Shown here piece after piece: positions 46,143 to 56,372 of a DNA stretch of 64,000 nucleotides. The position numbers and the translations under genes were made by a program. The stretch covers positions 36,760 to 100,759 of the forward strand of contig NZ_JACIDE010000011.1 in the NCBI RefSeq assembly GCF_014196205.1. The letters run 5' to 3'. The notes under the pieces were generated by a model. That model made no database searches, was not told where the DNA came from, and saw only the letters and a program-made list of their open reading frames with translations. Position 1 is the stretch's first letter. Every line of letters begins with the position of its first letter. The DNA is from Anoxybacteroides voinovskiense. GTDB taxonomy: Bacteria > Bacillota > Bacilli > Bacillales > Anoxybacillaceae.

Positions 46143-47111
46143 ATGGTCAAATTTATATTGCGACGTATCGTCATGATGATTCCGCAACTATTTATTTTAA
46201 GTGTGCTTATTTTCCTGCTAGCAAAAGCGATGCCTGGCGATGCTTTAACTGGTCAGCTAGCGAACAACCCAAAAATGGATGCGCAAACGTTAGCCGAGAT
46301 GCGAGAAAAATTAGGGCTAAACGATCCGTTATATGTTCAATATACACGCTGGATAAAAAACTTGCTCCACGGGGATTTAGGCATGTCCTACGTCCACCAA
46401 CAGCCTGTGACCGATTTATTAGCAGGGAGAATGTGGAATACGATTTTGCTTTCGGTATGTATTTTAGTGCTGACATACGCGATTGCCGTTCCGCTAGGAG
46501 TGATTTCCGGCCGATGGCAAGACTCGTGGGCAGATAAACTGATTGTCGGATATAGCTATGTTAGCTTTGCGACCCCGCTATTTATTTTCGCGCTCATCAT
46601 GCTTTTTCTGTTTGGATTTAAGCTCGGATGGTTTCCAACGGGCGGTAGCGTCGATATTCAACTAGAAGAAGGGACATGGGAGTATTACATAAGTAAGTTT
46701 AACCATCTTTTATTGCCTTCTTTATCAGGCGCGTTAATTAGTACGGTCGGAATCATTCAATATTTGCGAAGCGAAATTATTGATACGAAAGTAAAAGATT
46801 TTGTCCGCACGGCACGGGCAAAAGGAGTGCCGGAAGCGAAAATTTATTCGCGCCATATTTTGCGCAATTCGTTTTTGCCGATTGCCGCATTTTTAGGCTA
46901 TGAAATTACTGGACTAATTGGCGGATCTGTTTTTTTAGAATCGATTTTTAGTTATCCAGGGATTGGCCAGCTTTTCCTACAATCGATTATGCAGCGGGAT
47001 TATAGCGTCGTGACGGCACTTGTCATGATTTCCGGGCTCGCGACATTAGTCGGAACATTGCTATCGGACATCATTTTAAGCGCGGTCGATCCGCGGATAA
47101 GAATTGAGTAG
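46143..47111 (+). CDS. oppB: Oligopeptide ABC transporter permease OppB-like
   Basis: The 322-residue membrane protein begins with the family start F-I-L-R-R-I-V-M-M-I-P-Q-L and has six helices, with the coupling motif E-I-I-D-T-K-V-K-D-F-V-R-T-A-R-A-K-G near residue 212. This type of permease forms a heterodimer with OppC. It follows oppF by 17 bases and its end is close to the start of oppC. Confidence 0.92.
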   Translation: MVKFILRRIVMMIPQLFILSVLIFLLAKAMPGDALTGQLANNPKMDAQTLAEMREKLGLNDPLYVQYTRWIKNLLHGDLGMSYVHQQPVTDLLAGRMWNTILLSVCILVLTYAIAVPLGVISGRWQDSWADKLIVGYSYVSFATPLFIFALIMLFLFGFKLGWFPTGGSVDIQLEEGTWEYYISKFNHLLLPSLSGALISTVGIIQYLRSEIIDTKVKDFVRTARAKGVPEAKIYSRHILRNSFLPIAAFLGYEITGLIGGSVFLESIFSYPGIGQLFLQSIMQRDYSVVTALVMISGLATLVGTLLSDIILSAVDPRIRIE

Positions 47112-47127
47112 AGGAGGGGGGATAAGA

Positions 47128-47997
47128 ATGAAAAAAACAGAACATTCACCCTTTTCTGTTCTATGGCGAGAAGTAGTAAAAGATAAACTGGCGCTTAGTT
47201 CTCTTTTGCTTCTTTCGCTCATTCTCTTCATTGTATACGGGGCTTCCATTGTGTTGGATCAAGAAGAAATCGTCAAAGTCGATCTTTTGTCCATCTACGC
47301 CCCGCCGTCTGCTGAGCATTGGCTCGGAACAGACTACGGTGGAAGGGATATTTTAGGGCAACTCATCATTGGAACGAAAAATTCGTTTACGATTGGGTTA
47401 GCCATTACGTTGCTGACAGGGTTGATCGGATTAACGGTCGGCTTAATTGCAGGCTATTTCGGTGGAGTAATCGATAACGTGATTATGCGTATCATTGATT
47501 TTATCCTTATTTTGCCGTTTTTAATGTTAGTCATTGTTTTCGTGGCAATCGTTCCGAAATATAACGTGTTTACGTTTATTTTGATTATGAGCGCCTTTCT
47601 CTGGACAGGAAAAGCGCGGCTCATTCGCGCAAAGACGTTAGCGGAACGAGAGTTGGACTATGTGAGCGCCTCGAAGACGCTCGGCACGCCCGATTGGAAA
47701 ATTATCGTTCGGGAAATATTGCCGAACTTAAGCTCGATCATTATCGTTAATTTAACATTGAATCTTGCAGGCAATATCGGAATTGAGTCAGGATTAAGCT
47801 ATTTAGGATTTGGTCTCCCAGAAAGCACGCCAAGCTTAGGGACGTTAGTCAGCTATGCGACAAATCCCGACGTATTGCAAAACAAATGGTGGGTTTGGTT
47901 ACCAGCATCGTTGCTTATTTTAGTAATGATGTTGTGTATAAATTTTATCGGCCAAGCGTTAAAACGTGCGGCTGATGCAAGACAACGATTAGGATAA
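47128..47997 (+). CDS. oppC: Oligopeptide ABC transporter permease OppC-like
   Basis: A 289-residue permease with an N-terminal cytoplasmic segment, a first helix, the H-W-L-G-T-D-Y-G-G-R-D-I-L motif near residue 62 typical of OppC/DppC proteins, five further helices and the coupling loop R-E-L-D-Y-V-S-A-S-K-T-L-G. The ATG at 47128 follows GAGGAGGGGGG; an earlier TTG at 47104 would overlap oppB and was rejected. Confidence 0.92.
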   Translation: MKKTEHSPFSVLWREVVKDKLALSSLLLLSLILFIVYGASIVLDQEEIVKVDLLSIYAPPSAEHWLGTDYGGRDILGQLIIGTKNSFTIGLAITLLTGLIGLTVGLIAGYFGGVIDNVIMRIIDFILILPFLMLVIVFVAIVPKYNVFTFILIMSAFLWTGKARLIRAKTLAERELDYVSASKTLGTPDWKIIVREILPNLSSIIIVNLTLNLAGNIGIESGLSYLGFGLPESTPSLGTLVSYATNPDVLQNKWWVWLPASLLILVMMLCINFIGQALKRAADARQRLG

Positions 47998-48012
47998 AAG
48001 GGGGAGATGCAA

Positions 48013-49794
48013 ATGAAAAAGAGGTATTGGAAGTTTTTCAGTGTGCTAGCCGGGCTTTCGCTTGTATTGTCGGCATGCACTAGCTCGACAAGCAGTAATG
48101 ACAAAGGCAAAAAGACAGAGCAAACCGCACCAAAAGAGGACATCGGCAATTTCCCGATGACGGTCAAAAACGATGGAAAGATTGTCGACGGAGTCCTTAC
48201 GTATGGGTTAGTGTCAGATACACCGTTTGAGGGGACGCTGAACTACGCATTTTACACAGGGCAGCCAGATGCGGAAATTTTGCAGTTTTTTGATGAATCG
48301 CTATTCCGCACAAACGGAGATTACGAGATTACGAATGATGGGGCGGCAACGTACGAGCTTTCCGCAGACAAAAAAACGATGACGATCAAAATTAAAGACA
48401 ACGTGAAGTGGCATGATGGGGAGCCGGTGAAGGCAGAAGATTTAGAGTATGCGTATTTAGTCATCGGCAATAAAGATTATACAGGGGTGCGTTATGGCGA
48501 TGCGCTCATGCAAGATATTGTCGGCATGGATGAGTACCATAGCGGAAAAGCGTCAACGATTTCTGGTATTAAAGTCATCGATGAAAAAACGCTTACGATT
48601 ACGTGGAAACATGCGAATCCATCAGTGCTAACCGGCATTTGGGCATATCCGCTGCCAAAGCATTATTTAAAAGATATTCCAATTAAGCAATTGGCTCAAT
48701 CCGATAAAATTCGCAAAAATCCGATTGGGTTCGGACCGTTCAAAGTGAAGAAAATCGTCCCAGGCGAATCGGTGGAAATGGTGCGCAACGATGACTATTA
48801 CGGCGGAAAGCCGAACTTAAAAGGCGTCATTGTGAAAGTCGTCAGCCCGAAAGTCGTCCTTCAATCCTTGAAAAAAGGCGAAATTGATCTTGCCGAATTC
48901 CCAACCGACCAATACGTTGGGGCAAAAGGAACGAAAAATATTCAATTCGTTGGCAAAATCGACTTAGCGTACAACTATATCGGCTTTAAGCTCGGGCATT
49001 GGGATGCGAAAAAGCAAGAAAACGTCATGGACAATCCAAAATTCCAAAATAAAAAGCTGCGTCAAGCGATGGCATACGCGATTGATAACAAGTCTGTTGG
49101 CGACAAACTGTATCACGGGCTGCGTTTCCCTGCGACAACGCTCATCCCACCATCGTTCCCAGGCTACCATGATAAAGAGGCAAAAGGCTATTCGTATGAC
49201 CCAGAAAAAGCGAAAAAGCTGTTGGATGAGGCAGGGTATAAAGATAAAGATGGCGATGGGCTGCGCGAAGATCCAAACGGAAAGAAATTTACGATTCATT
49301 TCCTTTCGATGAGCGGTTCTGATGTAGCCGAACCGTTAGCGAAGTTTTATATGCAATGTTGGAAAGATGTCGGACTAGACGTTCAATTAGTCGACGGGCG
49401 GCTAGCGGAGTTTAACTCGTTCTATGATATGGTCGAAAAAGACGACCCGAAAGTCGATGTATTCGCCGCTGCATGGGGAACAGGCACGGACGTCGACCCA
49501 TACGGACTATATGGACGCAACGTCATGTTCAACTACTCGCGTTGGGTGAACGAGAAAAACGATGAACTGCTCGAAAAAGGGCATTCGGAACAAGCGTTTG
49601 ATAAAGAATACCGGAAAAAGGTTTACAACGAATGGCAAGCGTTAATGAACGAGGAAGTTCCTGTCATTCCAACGCTTTATCGCTCAGCGCTGTATGCAGT
49701 AAACAACCGAGTGAAAAACTTCACCGTCGACCCAAGCTCGAAGTTGACGTGGAAAGATGTTGGCGTTACCGCAGAAAAACCGGAAGTAGAATAA
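48013..49794 (+). CDS. oppA: Oligopeptide-binding lipoprotein OppA-like
   Basis: The 593-residue extracellular lipoprotein (lipobox L-V-L-S-A-C, Cys near 21) has the SBP_bac_5 fold, with the W-H-D-G-E-P-V-K-A-E-D-L motif near 132, a family hallmark, and R-Q-A-M-A-Y-A-I-D-N near 350. It captures peptides for OppBCDF. The length is at the long end for the family. ATG 48013 is 7 bases from GGGGAG; ATG 48007 touches it. It is last in the operon, unlike B. subtilis opp. Confidence 0.92.
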   Translation: MKKRYWKFFSVLAGLSLVLSACTSSTSSNDKGKKTEQTAPKEDIGNFPMTVKNDGKIVDGVLTYGLVSDTPFEGTLNYAFYTGQPDAEILQFFDESLFRTNGDYEITNDGAATYELSADKKTMTIKIKDNVKWHDGEPVKAEDLEYAYLVIGNKDYTGVRYGDALMQDIVGMDEYHSGKASTISGIKVIDEKTLTITWKHANPSVLTGIWAYPLPKHYLKDIPIKQLAQSDKIRKNPIGFGPFKVKKIVPGESVEMVRNDDYYGGKPNLKGVIVKVVSPKVVLQSLKKGEIDLAEFPTDQYVGAKGTKNIQFVGKIDLAYNYIGFKLGHWDAKKQENVMDNPKFQNKKLRQAMAYAIDNKSVGDKLYHGLRFPATTLIPPSFPGYHDKEAKGYSYDPEKAKKLLDEAGYKDKDGDGLREDPNGKKFTIHFLSMSGSDVAEPLAKFYMQCWKDVGLDVQLVDGRLAEFNSFYDMVEKDDPKVDVFAAAWGTGTDVDPYGLYGRNVMFNYSRWVNEKNDELLEKGHSEQAFDKEYRKKVYNEWQALMNEEVPVIPTLYRSALYAVNNRVKNFTVDPSSKLTWKDVGVTAEKPEVE

Positions 49795-49802
49795 TAAATA
49801 AG

Positions 49803-49833
49803 GAGCGGTTCAAAAAAAGAACCGCTCTGTTTC
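49803..49833 (+). terminator. Terminator of the opp operon
   Basis: GAGCGGTTC (49803-49811) pairs with GAACCGCTC (49819-49827) across seven A, followed by TGTTTCTT. Confidence 0.85.
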
Positions 49834-49885
49834 TTGTCTAGCGTGTGAAAACTACGCTATACTATGGAAAAGGGGGAGATGATTC

Positions 49886-50374
49886 ATGGAAGAAAAAGTT
49901 GTACATGCTGTGCAAGATGAGTATCCGGACGATTTTGCGTGGTGTTATGGGTGCGGACGTTTGAACGAGCATGGTCATCACTTTCGCACCGGCTGGCAAG
50001 GAGAACAGACGGTAACGATTTACACACCACGTCCAGAACATACCGCCATTCCTGGCTTTGTGTACGGCGGGGTGATTGCGTCGCTCATTGACTGCCACGG
50101 GACAGGTTCTGCCGCGCTTGCGTTGCATCGGAAAAACGGCTATGAACTAGGAAGCGGAGAAGCACCGCCACGCTTTGTGACTGCTTCGTTGAATGTAGAG
50201 TTTCTCAAGCCGACTCCACAAGGCGTTCCGCTAAAGGCGATCGGGACGGTCGAAGAAATTCATCCGAAAAAATGGAAAGTAAAGACGGAAGTGTATGCAG
50301 GGGATACCCTTTGCGCTCGCGGTGAAGTGGTCGCCGTCGTCATGCCGAAGACGTTTTTGCCACCAACGGAATGA
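49886..50374 (+). CDS. Hotdog-fold thioesterase (PaaI-type)
   Basis: The 162-residue protein has the hotdog core: W-C-Y-G-C-G near the start, G-F-V-Y-G-G-V-I-A-S-L-I-D-C-H-G near residue 60 with the helix and acidic residue used by acyl-CoA thioesterases, and F-V-T-A-S-L-N-V-E-F-L-K-P-T in a central strand. It probably hydrolyses an acyl-CoA, of unknown chain. The W-C-x-x-C-G start is common to a subgroup of these enzymes. A GGGGGAG site precedes the ATG; it is monocistronic. Confidence 0.85.
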   Translation: MEEKVVHAVQDEYPDDFAWCYGCGRLNEHGHHFRTGWQGEQTVTIYTPRPEHTAIPGFVYGGVIASLIDCHGTGSAALALHRKNGYELGSGEAPPRFVTASLNVEFLKPTPQGVPLKAIGTVEEIHPKKWKVKTEVYAGDTLCARGEVVAVVMPKTFLPPTE

Positions 50375-50387
50375 AAGCGAATACATA

Positions 50388-50420
50388 AACGCCTGTTTGC
50401 TAGCGGGCGTTTTTTCTTTT
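50388..50420 (+). terminator. Terminator after the thioesterase
   Basis: AACGCC (50388-50393) pairs with GGCGTT (50406-50411), followed by a run of T and TTTCTTTTTC. Confidence 0.75.
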
Positions 50421-50452
50421 TCGTGTATAATAAAAGCGAGGGGGGATGAACG

Positions 50453-51676
50453 ATGAAGGGAAACTGGTCGGCGGATGAGCGAAAGTTTGCCTCCTTGCAT
50501 GAACTTGTCGATTTTATTTCCGCAGCGATTCATTGTCCAGTGACGATTGAATCGCGCGATTTAGAGCTAATGGCGTACAGCGGCAACCATAATGCGCCTG
50601 ATGCGGTGCGGATGAGCACCATTCTAGGCAAACGGGCAGCGGCGCACGTCGTCCATTATTTGCATGACAAAGGTTGGATTCAGCGCATTGAAGAAGCAGA
50701 TGGTATCGTGAAAATCCCGCCATTGCCGGAAATTGGACTTGGTTCACGTACGGTTGTTTGCTTAAAAAGCGACCGACATATATACGGTTATTTATGGGTG
50801 CAAGAAACGAACGGTGAACTGAACGAAGAACAACGAAACTTTTTACTGTACGCAGCAAAAACAGCAACGAAGCTGCTAGAACAAAAGATGAGCGTGACGA
50901 AAAAGCGACAAGAAGAAATTCAGCACTGGCTATTACGGTTGCTTCAACCGGATGACGTTAGCGAGCACGATGTGAAAATGGAAGCACAGTTCAAAGGGGT
51001 GCGGTTGCCCGCTGCTTTCGTTGTCCTGCTTTTTCGCGTGTTAGCCGAGGAAAAAAAAGAAACGCTCCATCAGTATATGACGTTTTTAACGAAATCGCTC
51101 GGCAATCCTGTCTTTTTTATCGAACATCACGACCAATGGATGGTCATTATTGGAACGATGAGCGAGCCAATCGTGGCTAAAAATCAAGCGAACACGTTGC
51201 TTGAAAAGTTAGAAAACGATTTTCATTGCGATTTGCAACGGGATGTCGTTGTCGGTGTCGGCCGGGCATATCGAAGTTTGCTTGATTTAAGAAAAAGCTA
51301 CGCGGAAGCGGCGGAAGTGATGAACATTAAGCAACAATTTCAAGAACCGCTTGCCCACTTTTACGAGTCGCTCGGCATTTACCGTTGGCTTCCGGTTGTT
51401 TACGAGCAATATAAGCGAAAAGGCTATAAAAATGAGCAGCTGCGGAAGCTACAAAAATATGACGAAGAAAACCAAACGGAGCTATTAGAAACATTAAGGC
51501 AATACATCAAATATGACGGCAATGCGACAAAAACGGCGGAACATTTATATGTGCACCCAAACACGCTCCATTACCGGCTAAAACGAATTCAAGAGCTTAC
51601 CGGTCTTTCGCTATCAGACTTTGAACAACGAATGATGCTCTATCTCGACATCCTTTTTTTCCAGTATAAGGGTTGA
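50453..51676 (+). CDS. putR: PucR-family regulator of proline use (PutR-like)
   Basis: The 407-residue regulator has an N-terminal sensory region (about 10-140), a GGDEF-like CdaR middle domain (about 170-290) and a C-terminal PucR helix-turn-helix (about 340-400: [26 protein letters not shown]). PutR of B. subtilis has this form and activates put genes when proline is present. Direct placement before P5C dehydrogenase and proline dehydrogenase genes supports the same role. The ATG at 50453 is 9 bases from GAGGGGGG. Confidence 0.85.
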   Translation: MKGNWSADERKFASLHELVDFISAAIHCPVTIESRDLELMAYSGNHNAPDAVRMSTILGKRAAAHVVHYLHDKGWIQRIEEADGIVKIPPLPEIGLGSRTVVCLKSDRHIYGYLWVQETNGELNEEQRNFLLYAAKTATKLLEQKMSVTKKRQEEIQHWLLRLLQPDDVSEHDVKMEAQFKGVRLPAAFVVLLFRVLAEEKKETLHQYMTFLTKSLGNPVFFIEHHDQWMVIIGTMSEPIVAKNQANTLLEKLENDFHCDLQRDVVVGVGRAYRSLLDLRKSYAEAAEVMNIKQQFQEPLAHFYESLGIYRWLPVVYEQYKRKGYKNEQLRKLQKYDEENQTELLETLRQYIKYDGNATKTAEHLYVHPNTLHYRLKRIQELTGLSLSDFEQRMMLYLDILFFQYKG

Positions 51677-51695
51677 TTTGTGTGCTGTGCACAAA
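51677..51695 (+). promoter_or_regulatory. Inverted repeat, possible PutR operator
   Basis: TTTGTG-N7-CACAAA lies just after the putR stop and about 95 bases before the dehydrogenase start. A TATAAT at 51750-51755 may be the -10, without a good -35, as expected for an activator-dependent promoter. Confidence 0.45.
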
Positions 51696-51788
51696 CGAAC
51701 CGTACAATCCTTAGCGACCGTGAACAAAGAATTTTCACAAAATATTCATTATAATGTTCATAAAATGGACAAAAAGGGGTCGAGAACA

Positions 51789-53336
51789 TTGGCAGTACGT
51801 TATCAGCACGAACCGTTTACCGATTTTTCTGTCGAACAAAACGTAGAGGCGTTTCAATCGGCACTGCAATACGTGCAAACACAACTTGGAAAAGAATATC
51901 CGCTCATCATCGGTGGAAAGCGCGTAACGACGGAAGAGAAAGTCGTTTCCTATAACCCGGCGAAGAAAACAGAAGTCGTCGGCATTGTTTCGAAAGCGAC
52001 GAAAGCGCTCGCAGACGAGGCGATGACAGCGGCGCTTCGTGCGTTTGAAACGTGGAAAAACGTAACGCCAGCAGCGCGCGCCAACGTGTTATTCCGCGCG
52101 GCTGCCATTTTGCGGCGAAGAAAACATGAATTTTCCGCTTATTTAGTGAAAGAAGTTGGCAAGCCGTGGAAAGAAGCGGATGCGGACACAGCCGAAGCGA
52201 TTGATTTTCTTGAATATTATGCACGGCAAATGCTTTCGTTAGAAAACGGGGTTCCGGTACTTAGCCGAAGCGGGGAACGTAATACGTTCCGTTACATTCC
52301 GCTAGGTGTTGGACTCATCATTTCCCCATTCAACTTCCCGCTCGCCATTATGGCAGGAACGACGGTGGCGGCAATCGTCACTGGCAATCCCGTTATTTTA
52401 CGTCCATCGGATCGCGCACCGATCGTTGCGGCAAAATTCGTCGAAGTGATGGAAGAAGCAGGTCTTCCTAGTGGGGTATTGAACTATTTGCCAGGCGGTG
52501 AGGCAGAAGTTGGCGAATATTTAGTCGAGCACCCGCAAACGCGCTTTATTTCGTTCACCGGATCGCGCGCGGTTGGCTGCCGGATTTACGAGCGCGCGGC
52601 GATCGTTCAGCCGGGGCAAAAATGGCTCAAACGCGTCATTGCCGAAATGGGCGGAAAAGATGCGATTATCGTCGACAAAGAAGCAGATGTAGAATTAGCC
52701 GCACAATCGATCGTCGCTTCGGCGTTCGGATTTTCTGGGCAAAAATGCTCGGCATGTTCGCGGGCAATTGTGCTTGAAGACGTGTACGATCAAGTATTGA
52801 ATCGCGTCGTCGAGTTAACGAAGCAATTAACCGTCGGCAACCCAGAAGAACCACGCACGTTTATGGGACCGGTCATCGACGAAGCGGCGTATAACAAAAT
52901 TATGAGCTACATTGAAATTGGCAAACAAGAAGGAAAGCTCATGACAGGCGGCGAAGGGGACGACTCGAAAGGCTTCTTTATCCAACCGACGGTGGTTGCT
53001 GATGTTGCACCGACGGCACGCCTTATGCAAGAAGAAATTTTTGGACCAGTCGTTGCGTTTACAAAAGCAAAAGACTTTGACCATGCGCTTGAAATTGCCA
53101 ACAACACGGACTATGGGCTAACAGGCGCAGTCATTTCCAATAATCGCGCCAACTTAGAAAAAGCGCGGGAAGAGTTCCATGTTGGAAACCTCTATTTCAA
53201 CCGCGGCTGCACAGGCGCCATTGTCGGGTATCATCCGTTTGGCGGCTTTAACATGTCCGGCACGGATTCCAAAGCAGGCGGTCCTGACTATTTACTTCTT
53301 CACATGCAAGCAAAAACGGTATGTGAGGCGTTTTAG
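51789..53336 (+). CDS. rocA: 1-pyrroline-5-carboxylate dehydrogenase
   Basis: The 515-residue NAD-dependent enzyme oxidises P5C/glutamate semialdehyde to glutamate, the second step of proline breakdown. The catalytic Cys is in G-Q-K-C-S-A near 320, the base Glu in E-M-G-G-K-D near 286, and I-S-P-F-N-F-P-L-A and G-S-R-A-V-G bind NAD. The start is a TTG at 51789, 9 bases after AAAAGGGG; it gives the usual 515 residues, while the longer frame to 51678 has no ribosome site. Its position makes it the PutC (YcgN) orthologue more likely than RocA itself. Confidence 0.93.
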   Translation: MAVRYQHEPFTDFSVEQNVEAFQSALQYVQTQLGKEYPLIIGGKRVTTEEKVVSYNPAKKTEVVGIVSKATKALADEAMTAALRAFETWKNVTPAARANVLFRAAAILRRRKHEFSAYLVKEVGKPWKEADADTAEAIDFLEYYARQMLSLENGVPVLSRSGERNTFRYIPLGVGLIISPFNFPLAIMAGTTVAAIVTGNPVILRPSDRAPIVAAKFVEVMEEAGLPSGVLNYLPGGEAEVGEYLVEHPQTRFISFTGSRAVGCRIYERAAIVQPGQKWLKRVIAEMGGKDAIIVDKEADVELAAQSIVASAFGFSGQKCSACSRAIVLEDVYDQVLNRVVELTKQLTVGNPEEPRTFMGPVIDEAAYNKIMSYIEIGKQEGKLMTGGEGDDSKGFFIQPTVVADVAPTARLMQEEIFGPVVAFTKAKDFDHALEIANNTDYGLTGAVISNNRANLEKAREEFHVGNLYFNRGCTGAIVGYHPFGGFNMSGTDSKAGGPDYLLLHMQAKTVCEAF

Positions 53337-53348
53337 GAGGGAAGCAGC

Positions 53349-54263
53349 GTGATTGAAACGATATCAAAAAATGTATTTTTATCGATTTCCAAAAGCAAAA
53401 TGCTTAATCAAGCAGCGCGCAAATGGGGGCTCCGCTTCGGCGCTTCCCATGTCGTTGCTGGGGAAACGATTGAAAGCGCGATGGCAAAAGTAAAAGAGCT
53501 AAACGAGAAAGGGCTTGTATGTACGCTTGACCATTTAGGGGAATTTGTTTCCAGTCGCGAAGAAGCGCTCGAAGCGACGCAATATAATATACGCACGCTC
53601 GAAGCGATTCATAAAGCAGGCGTAAAAAGCAACCTTTCGGTGAAGCTAACGCAGCTTGGGCTTGATATTGACTTTGACTTTTGCTTAGACAATATGCGGC
53701 AAATTGTCGGAACGGCGAAGCAATATAACAACTTCGTCCGCATTGATATGGAAGATTCTGCACGTTGTCAAGCGACGCTTGATTTATTGCGCGAACTTCG
53801 CAAAACATACGACAACGTCGGAACGGTCATTCAAGCGTACTTGTATCGCGCCGAACAAGATGTAAAAGACTTAAAAGGCGTGTCGCTTCGTTTAGTCAAA
53901 GGGGCATATAAAGAGCCGCCGGAAGTCGCTTATCAAGAAAAAGCACAAATTGACGAAAATTACATGACGATTATTCAAACGCATTTGTTAAGCGGTAGCT
54001 ATACGGCGATTGCGACGCACGATCATCATATCATTGAAAAAGTGAAGCAATTTACGAAAGAACACGGTATTCCGAAAGAACAGTTTGAGTTTCAAATGTT
54101 GTACGGGTTCCGGACAGACATGCAGCTTCAGCTTGCGAAAGAAGGCTATACGATGCGCATTTACGTTCCGTTTGGCAACGACTGGTTTGGCTATTTTATG
54201 CGCCGCCTCGCCGAACGGCCGCAAAACGTCGCCTTTGCGTTAAAAGGATTTTTTGGCAAATAA
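53349..54263 (+). CDS. putB: Proline dehydrogenase
   Basis: The 304-residue FAD-dependent enzyme oxidises proline to P5C at the membrane. It is the short monofunctional type, with barrel motifs S-V-K-L-T-Q-L-G-L, F-V-R-I-D-M-E-D-S, R-L-V-K-G-A-Y-K-E-P and the C-terminal R-R-L-A-E-R-P substrate-binding segment. The GTG start at 53349 follows AGGAGGGAAG, only 12 bases after the P5C dehydrogenase, so the two pathway enzymes are cotranscribed. Confidence 0.95.
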   Translation: MIETISKNVFLSISKSKMLNQAARKWGLRFGASHVVAGETIESAMAKVKELNEKGLVCTLDHLGEFVSSREEALEATQYNIRTLEAIHKAGVKSNLSVKLTQLGLDIDFDFCLDNMRQIVGTAKQYNNFVRIDMEDSARCQATLDLLRELRKTYDNVGTVIQAYLYRAEQDVKDLKGVSLRLVKGAYKEPPEVAYQEKAQIDENYMTIIQTHLLSGSYTAIATHDHHIIEKVKQFTKEHGIPKEQFEFQMLYGFRTDMQLQLAKEGYTMRIYVPFGNDWFGYFMRRLAERPQNVAFALKGFFGK

Positions 54264-54289
54264 GCGAACAGCTTCACGCTGTTCGCTTA
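54263..54289. terminator. Stem between proline dehydrogenase and mscL
   Basis: AAGCGAACAGC pairs perfectly with GCTGTTCGCTT around 5 bases. T tracts are weak on both sides. It overlaps the mscL stop. Confidence 0.65.
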
Positions 54290-54670
54290 TTGTCCCACTT
54301 GCCGCTGCTGTAACAAATCGCGAATTTCGGTTAGAAGAGCTTCTTGCTTCGTGACAACCGGTGCCGCGTTTTGTTGTTCTTCTTGTTTCTTTAACTTGTT
54401 GAGCACTTTGACGATGCAAAATACGGAAAAAGCAACAATCAGAAAATCGACGATCGTTTGTAAAAACATCCCGTACTTAATAGAGGCATCCCCGATCGTG
54501 AAGGAGAGCCCACTTAAATTAACACCACCGAGCACTAAGCCAATGAGCGGCATCACCATGTCGTTTACAAGCGAAGAAACAATTTTATTAAACGCTCCGC
54601 CGATAATTACCCCGATGGCCAAATCGACAATGTTCCCCCGCATCGCAAATGCTTTAAACTCTTTTAGCAT
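54287..54670 (-). CDS. mscL: Large-conductance mechanosensitive channel
   Basis: MscL opens under membrane tension to release solutes during osmotic down-shock. The 127-residue protein has the conserved start [20 protein letters not shown], a first helix lining the pore, a second helix at about 70-95 (F-L-I-V-A-F-S-V-F) and a C-terminal helix bundle segment. The ATG at 54670 follows GGAAGGTGGGATG. Confidence 0.97.
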   Translation of the reverse strand: MLKEFKAFAMRGNIVDLAIGVIIGGAFNKIVSSLVNDMVMPLIGLVLGGVNLSGLSFTIGDASIKYGMFLQTIVDFLIVAFSVFCIVKVLNKLKKQEEQQNAAPVVTKQEALLTEIRDLLQQRQVGQ

Positions 54671-54769
54671 AACATCCCACCTTCCATTTACTACTATAGC
54701 ATACGAAAGGGAATGGTTGTACATCCGTGAACGAAAAGAGGGGAGGTTGGTTGTGCTAAAAGAAGCCCC

Positions 54770-55177
54770 TTAAATACGTTTTCCGCATGCTGGACAAAAA
54801 ATGAAATCGTTTTGCACGTGTTGGCCGCAATATGGGCAATAGTGCCGATTTTCTCCGCTTGCTTCCATCTTTTCTGCGGAAGAATGATTTTTGCCAAACC
54901 GAGCATTTAGCGGGTCTGGTTCTTCCTCGCTATCGACAATGTCGATAACGGACATACGGTTTTTCCCTGTTGCATTTTTATAGTGATAAACCGCCTGAAA
55001 AATACCGAACCCGATAAAAATGAGACCAAAGAAAGGAAAAAACTTTGTGGCTGGAAAAGGCGAATCGGCGGTAATAGAAAACGCCATCACCGTCCAAAAA
55101 ACGCCGAACACAATTGCAACGATGCTCCCTGCTACTCCTTGAAACGAAGGTCCGCGCCCTGGTTTAATACTTTTCAT
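54770..55177 (-). CDS. Membrane protein with C-terminal zinc ribbon
   Basis: The 135-residue protein has two membrane helices (about 13-33 and 44-64), a charged linker and a C-terminal zinc ribbon, Y-C-P-Y-C-G-Q and F-C-P-A-C-G-K. Proteins of this layout are widespread and uncharacterised; I do not know a specific family name. A GGAGGTGAAGGG site precedes the ATG. It is upstream of mscL on the same strand with about 100 bases between. Confidence 0.8.
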   Translation of the reverse strand: MKSIKPGRGPSFQGVAGSIVAIVFGVFWTVMAFSITADSPFPATKFFPFFGLIFIGFGIFQAVYHYKNATGKNRMSVIDIVDSEEEPDPLNARFGKNHSSAEKMEASGENRHYCPYCGQHVQNDFIFCPACGKRI

Positions 55178-55362
55178 CCCTTCACCTCCATATATATGAT
55201 TATATAAAAATATTTGGCAATCGTCATTTAGAAAGTGAATTTGTTGTTTTTTGGATGTATCGGGGAAATTTGTTCTATAAAAAAGGATATGGAATTTTTT
55301 TAGGACATGTGATAAATTAGGAAAAGAACTCGTCTATATATCATCATGTAGGAGGAATTCGT

Positions 55363-56025
55363 ATGGCATTATCTACATTGAGGCGGCAAGCGAGGCAGGC
55401 GTTAAAAGGAAAATGGGGCGCAGCGGTTTTAGTTATGCTTGTGTACTTTTTCCTGAACACGATCGTTCCGACCACCATTGAAATTTTTGCAAGCGGTGGG
55501 TGGAACGCATGGATAGAGCAAGAAAATCCGCCGTTAGCAGCGAGCATCGTTAATTTATTGTATTCTTTTGCACTCATTCCATTAGGCATTGCGATGTATT
55601 GGGTGTTTTTAGATGTATACAGAGGACAACACCTTCACGTCTCACACATGTTTTCCACGTATACGCCAGTAAAACGGGCGTTTAAGTTAATCGGCACGTT
55701 TATTTTATACAGTATTTTCGTCTTTCTATGGAGTCTTTTGCTTATCATCCCTGGCATTATTAAGGCGCTCGCATACTCGCAAACCTTTTTTCTATTAAAA
55801 GACCATCCAGAATACAGTGTGCTCCAAGCCATTACCGAAAGCAAAAAACGGATGAAAGGGTATAAGTGGAAACTATTTTTATTGTATTTAATTTTTTTCG
55901 GCTGGGGACTTTTAGCCATTCTCACCCTAGGCATCGGACTATTATGGCTTATCCCTTACTTTTACACTTCCTTAGCAGCGTTTTATGAGGAGTTTATTCG
56001 CGCGCAAGAAATAAACATAGAGTAA
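55363..56025 (+). CDS. DUF975 family membrane protein
   Basis: The 220-residue protein starts with the family hallmark R-R-Q-A-R-Q-A-L-K-G-K-W-G-A-A-V and has about five or six membrane helices, with the conserved L-L-I-I-P-G-I-I-K-A-L-A-Y-S and D-H-P-E-Y-S-V-L-Q-A-I-x-x-S segments. DUF975 proteins are conserved in Firmicutes, with no proven function. An AGGAGGAA site precedes the ATG. It is monocistronic with a strong terminator. Confidence 0.92.
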   Translation: MALSTLRRQARQALKGKWGAAVLVMLVYFFLNTIVPTTIEIFASGGWNAWIEQENPPLAASIVNLLYSFALIPLGIAMYWVFLDVYRGQHLHVSHMFSTYTPVKRAFKLIGTFILYSIFVFLWSLLLIIPGIIKALAYSQTFFLLKDHPEYSVLQAITESKKRMKGYKWKLFLLYLIFFGWGLLAILTLGIGLLWLIPYFYTSLAAFYEEFIRAQEINIE

Positions 56026-56027
56026 AC

Positions 56028-56064
56028 AAAAAGCGAACAGCTATCGATGCCTGTTCGCTTTTTT
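56028..56064 (+). terminator. Terminator after the DUF975 gene
   Basis: AAAAAGCGAACAG pairs with CTGTTCGCTTTTT around 10 bases. From here to 56372 the sequence is AT-rich and holds only the mqo promoter region. Confidence 0.9.
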
Positions 56065-56264
56065 CCTTGTTAAGCCATTTGAGCGAAATGCGACGTTTGC
56101 AATAACTCTTCGTGATCCAAATAGTGAATAAAAATCATGCTAGCAAAATATCAAACGATTTTGTAAAATCAATATAGACAGAATTGTGTCGATTTGTGTC
56201 AGTGGATAAAAAACTACTACACAACAAAAATAATATAAGCACATTTTTAAATTTATGAATAATA

Positions 56265-56295
56265 GTGACATACTATTAATTAATTGTGTTATAAT
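56265..56295 (+). promoter_or_regulatory. Candidate mqo promoter
   Basis: GTGACA (56265-56270), a long 19-base spacer and TATAAT (56290-56295) lie about 78 bases before mqo. The leader contains a short TTGGC/GCCAA hairpin (about 56322-56341). Confidence 0.45.
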
Positions 56296-56372
56296 TAATT
56301 TGAAAAGGGATGGAAGGTCGTAGTTTGGCGCTGCAAGCCAACTTGCGTGCTTTGTAAATCAAGGGGGTTCAT

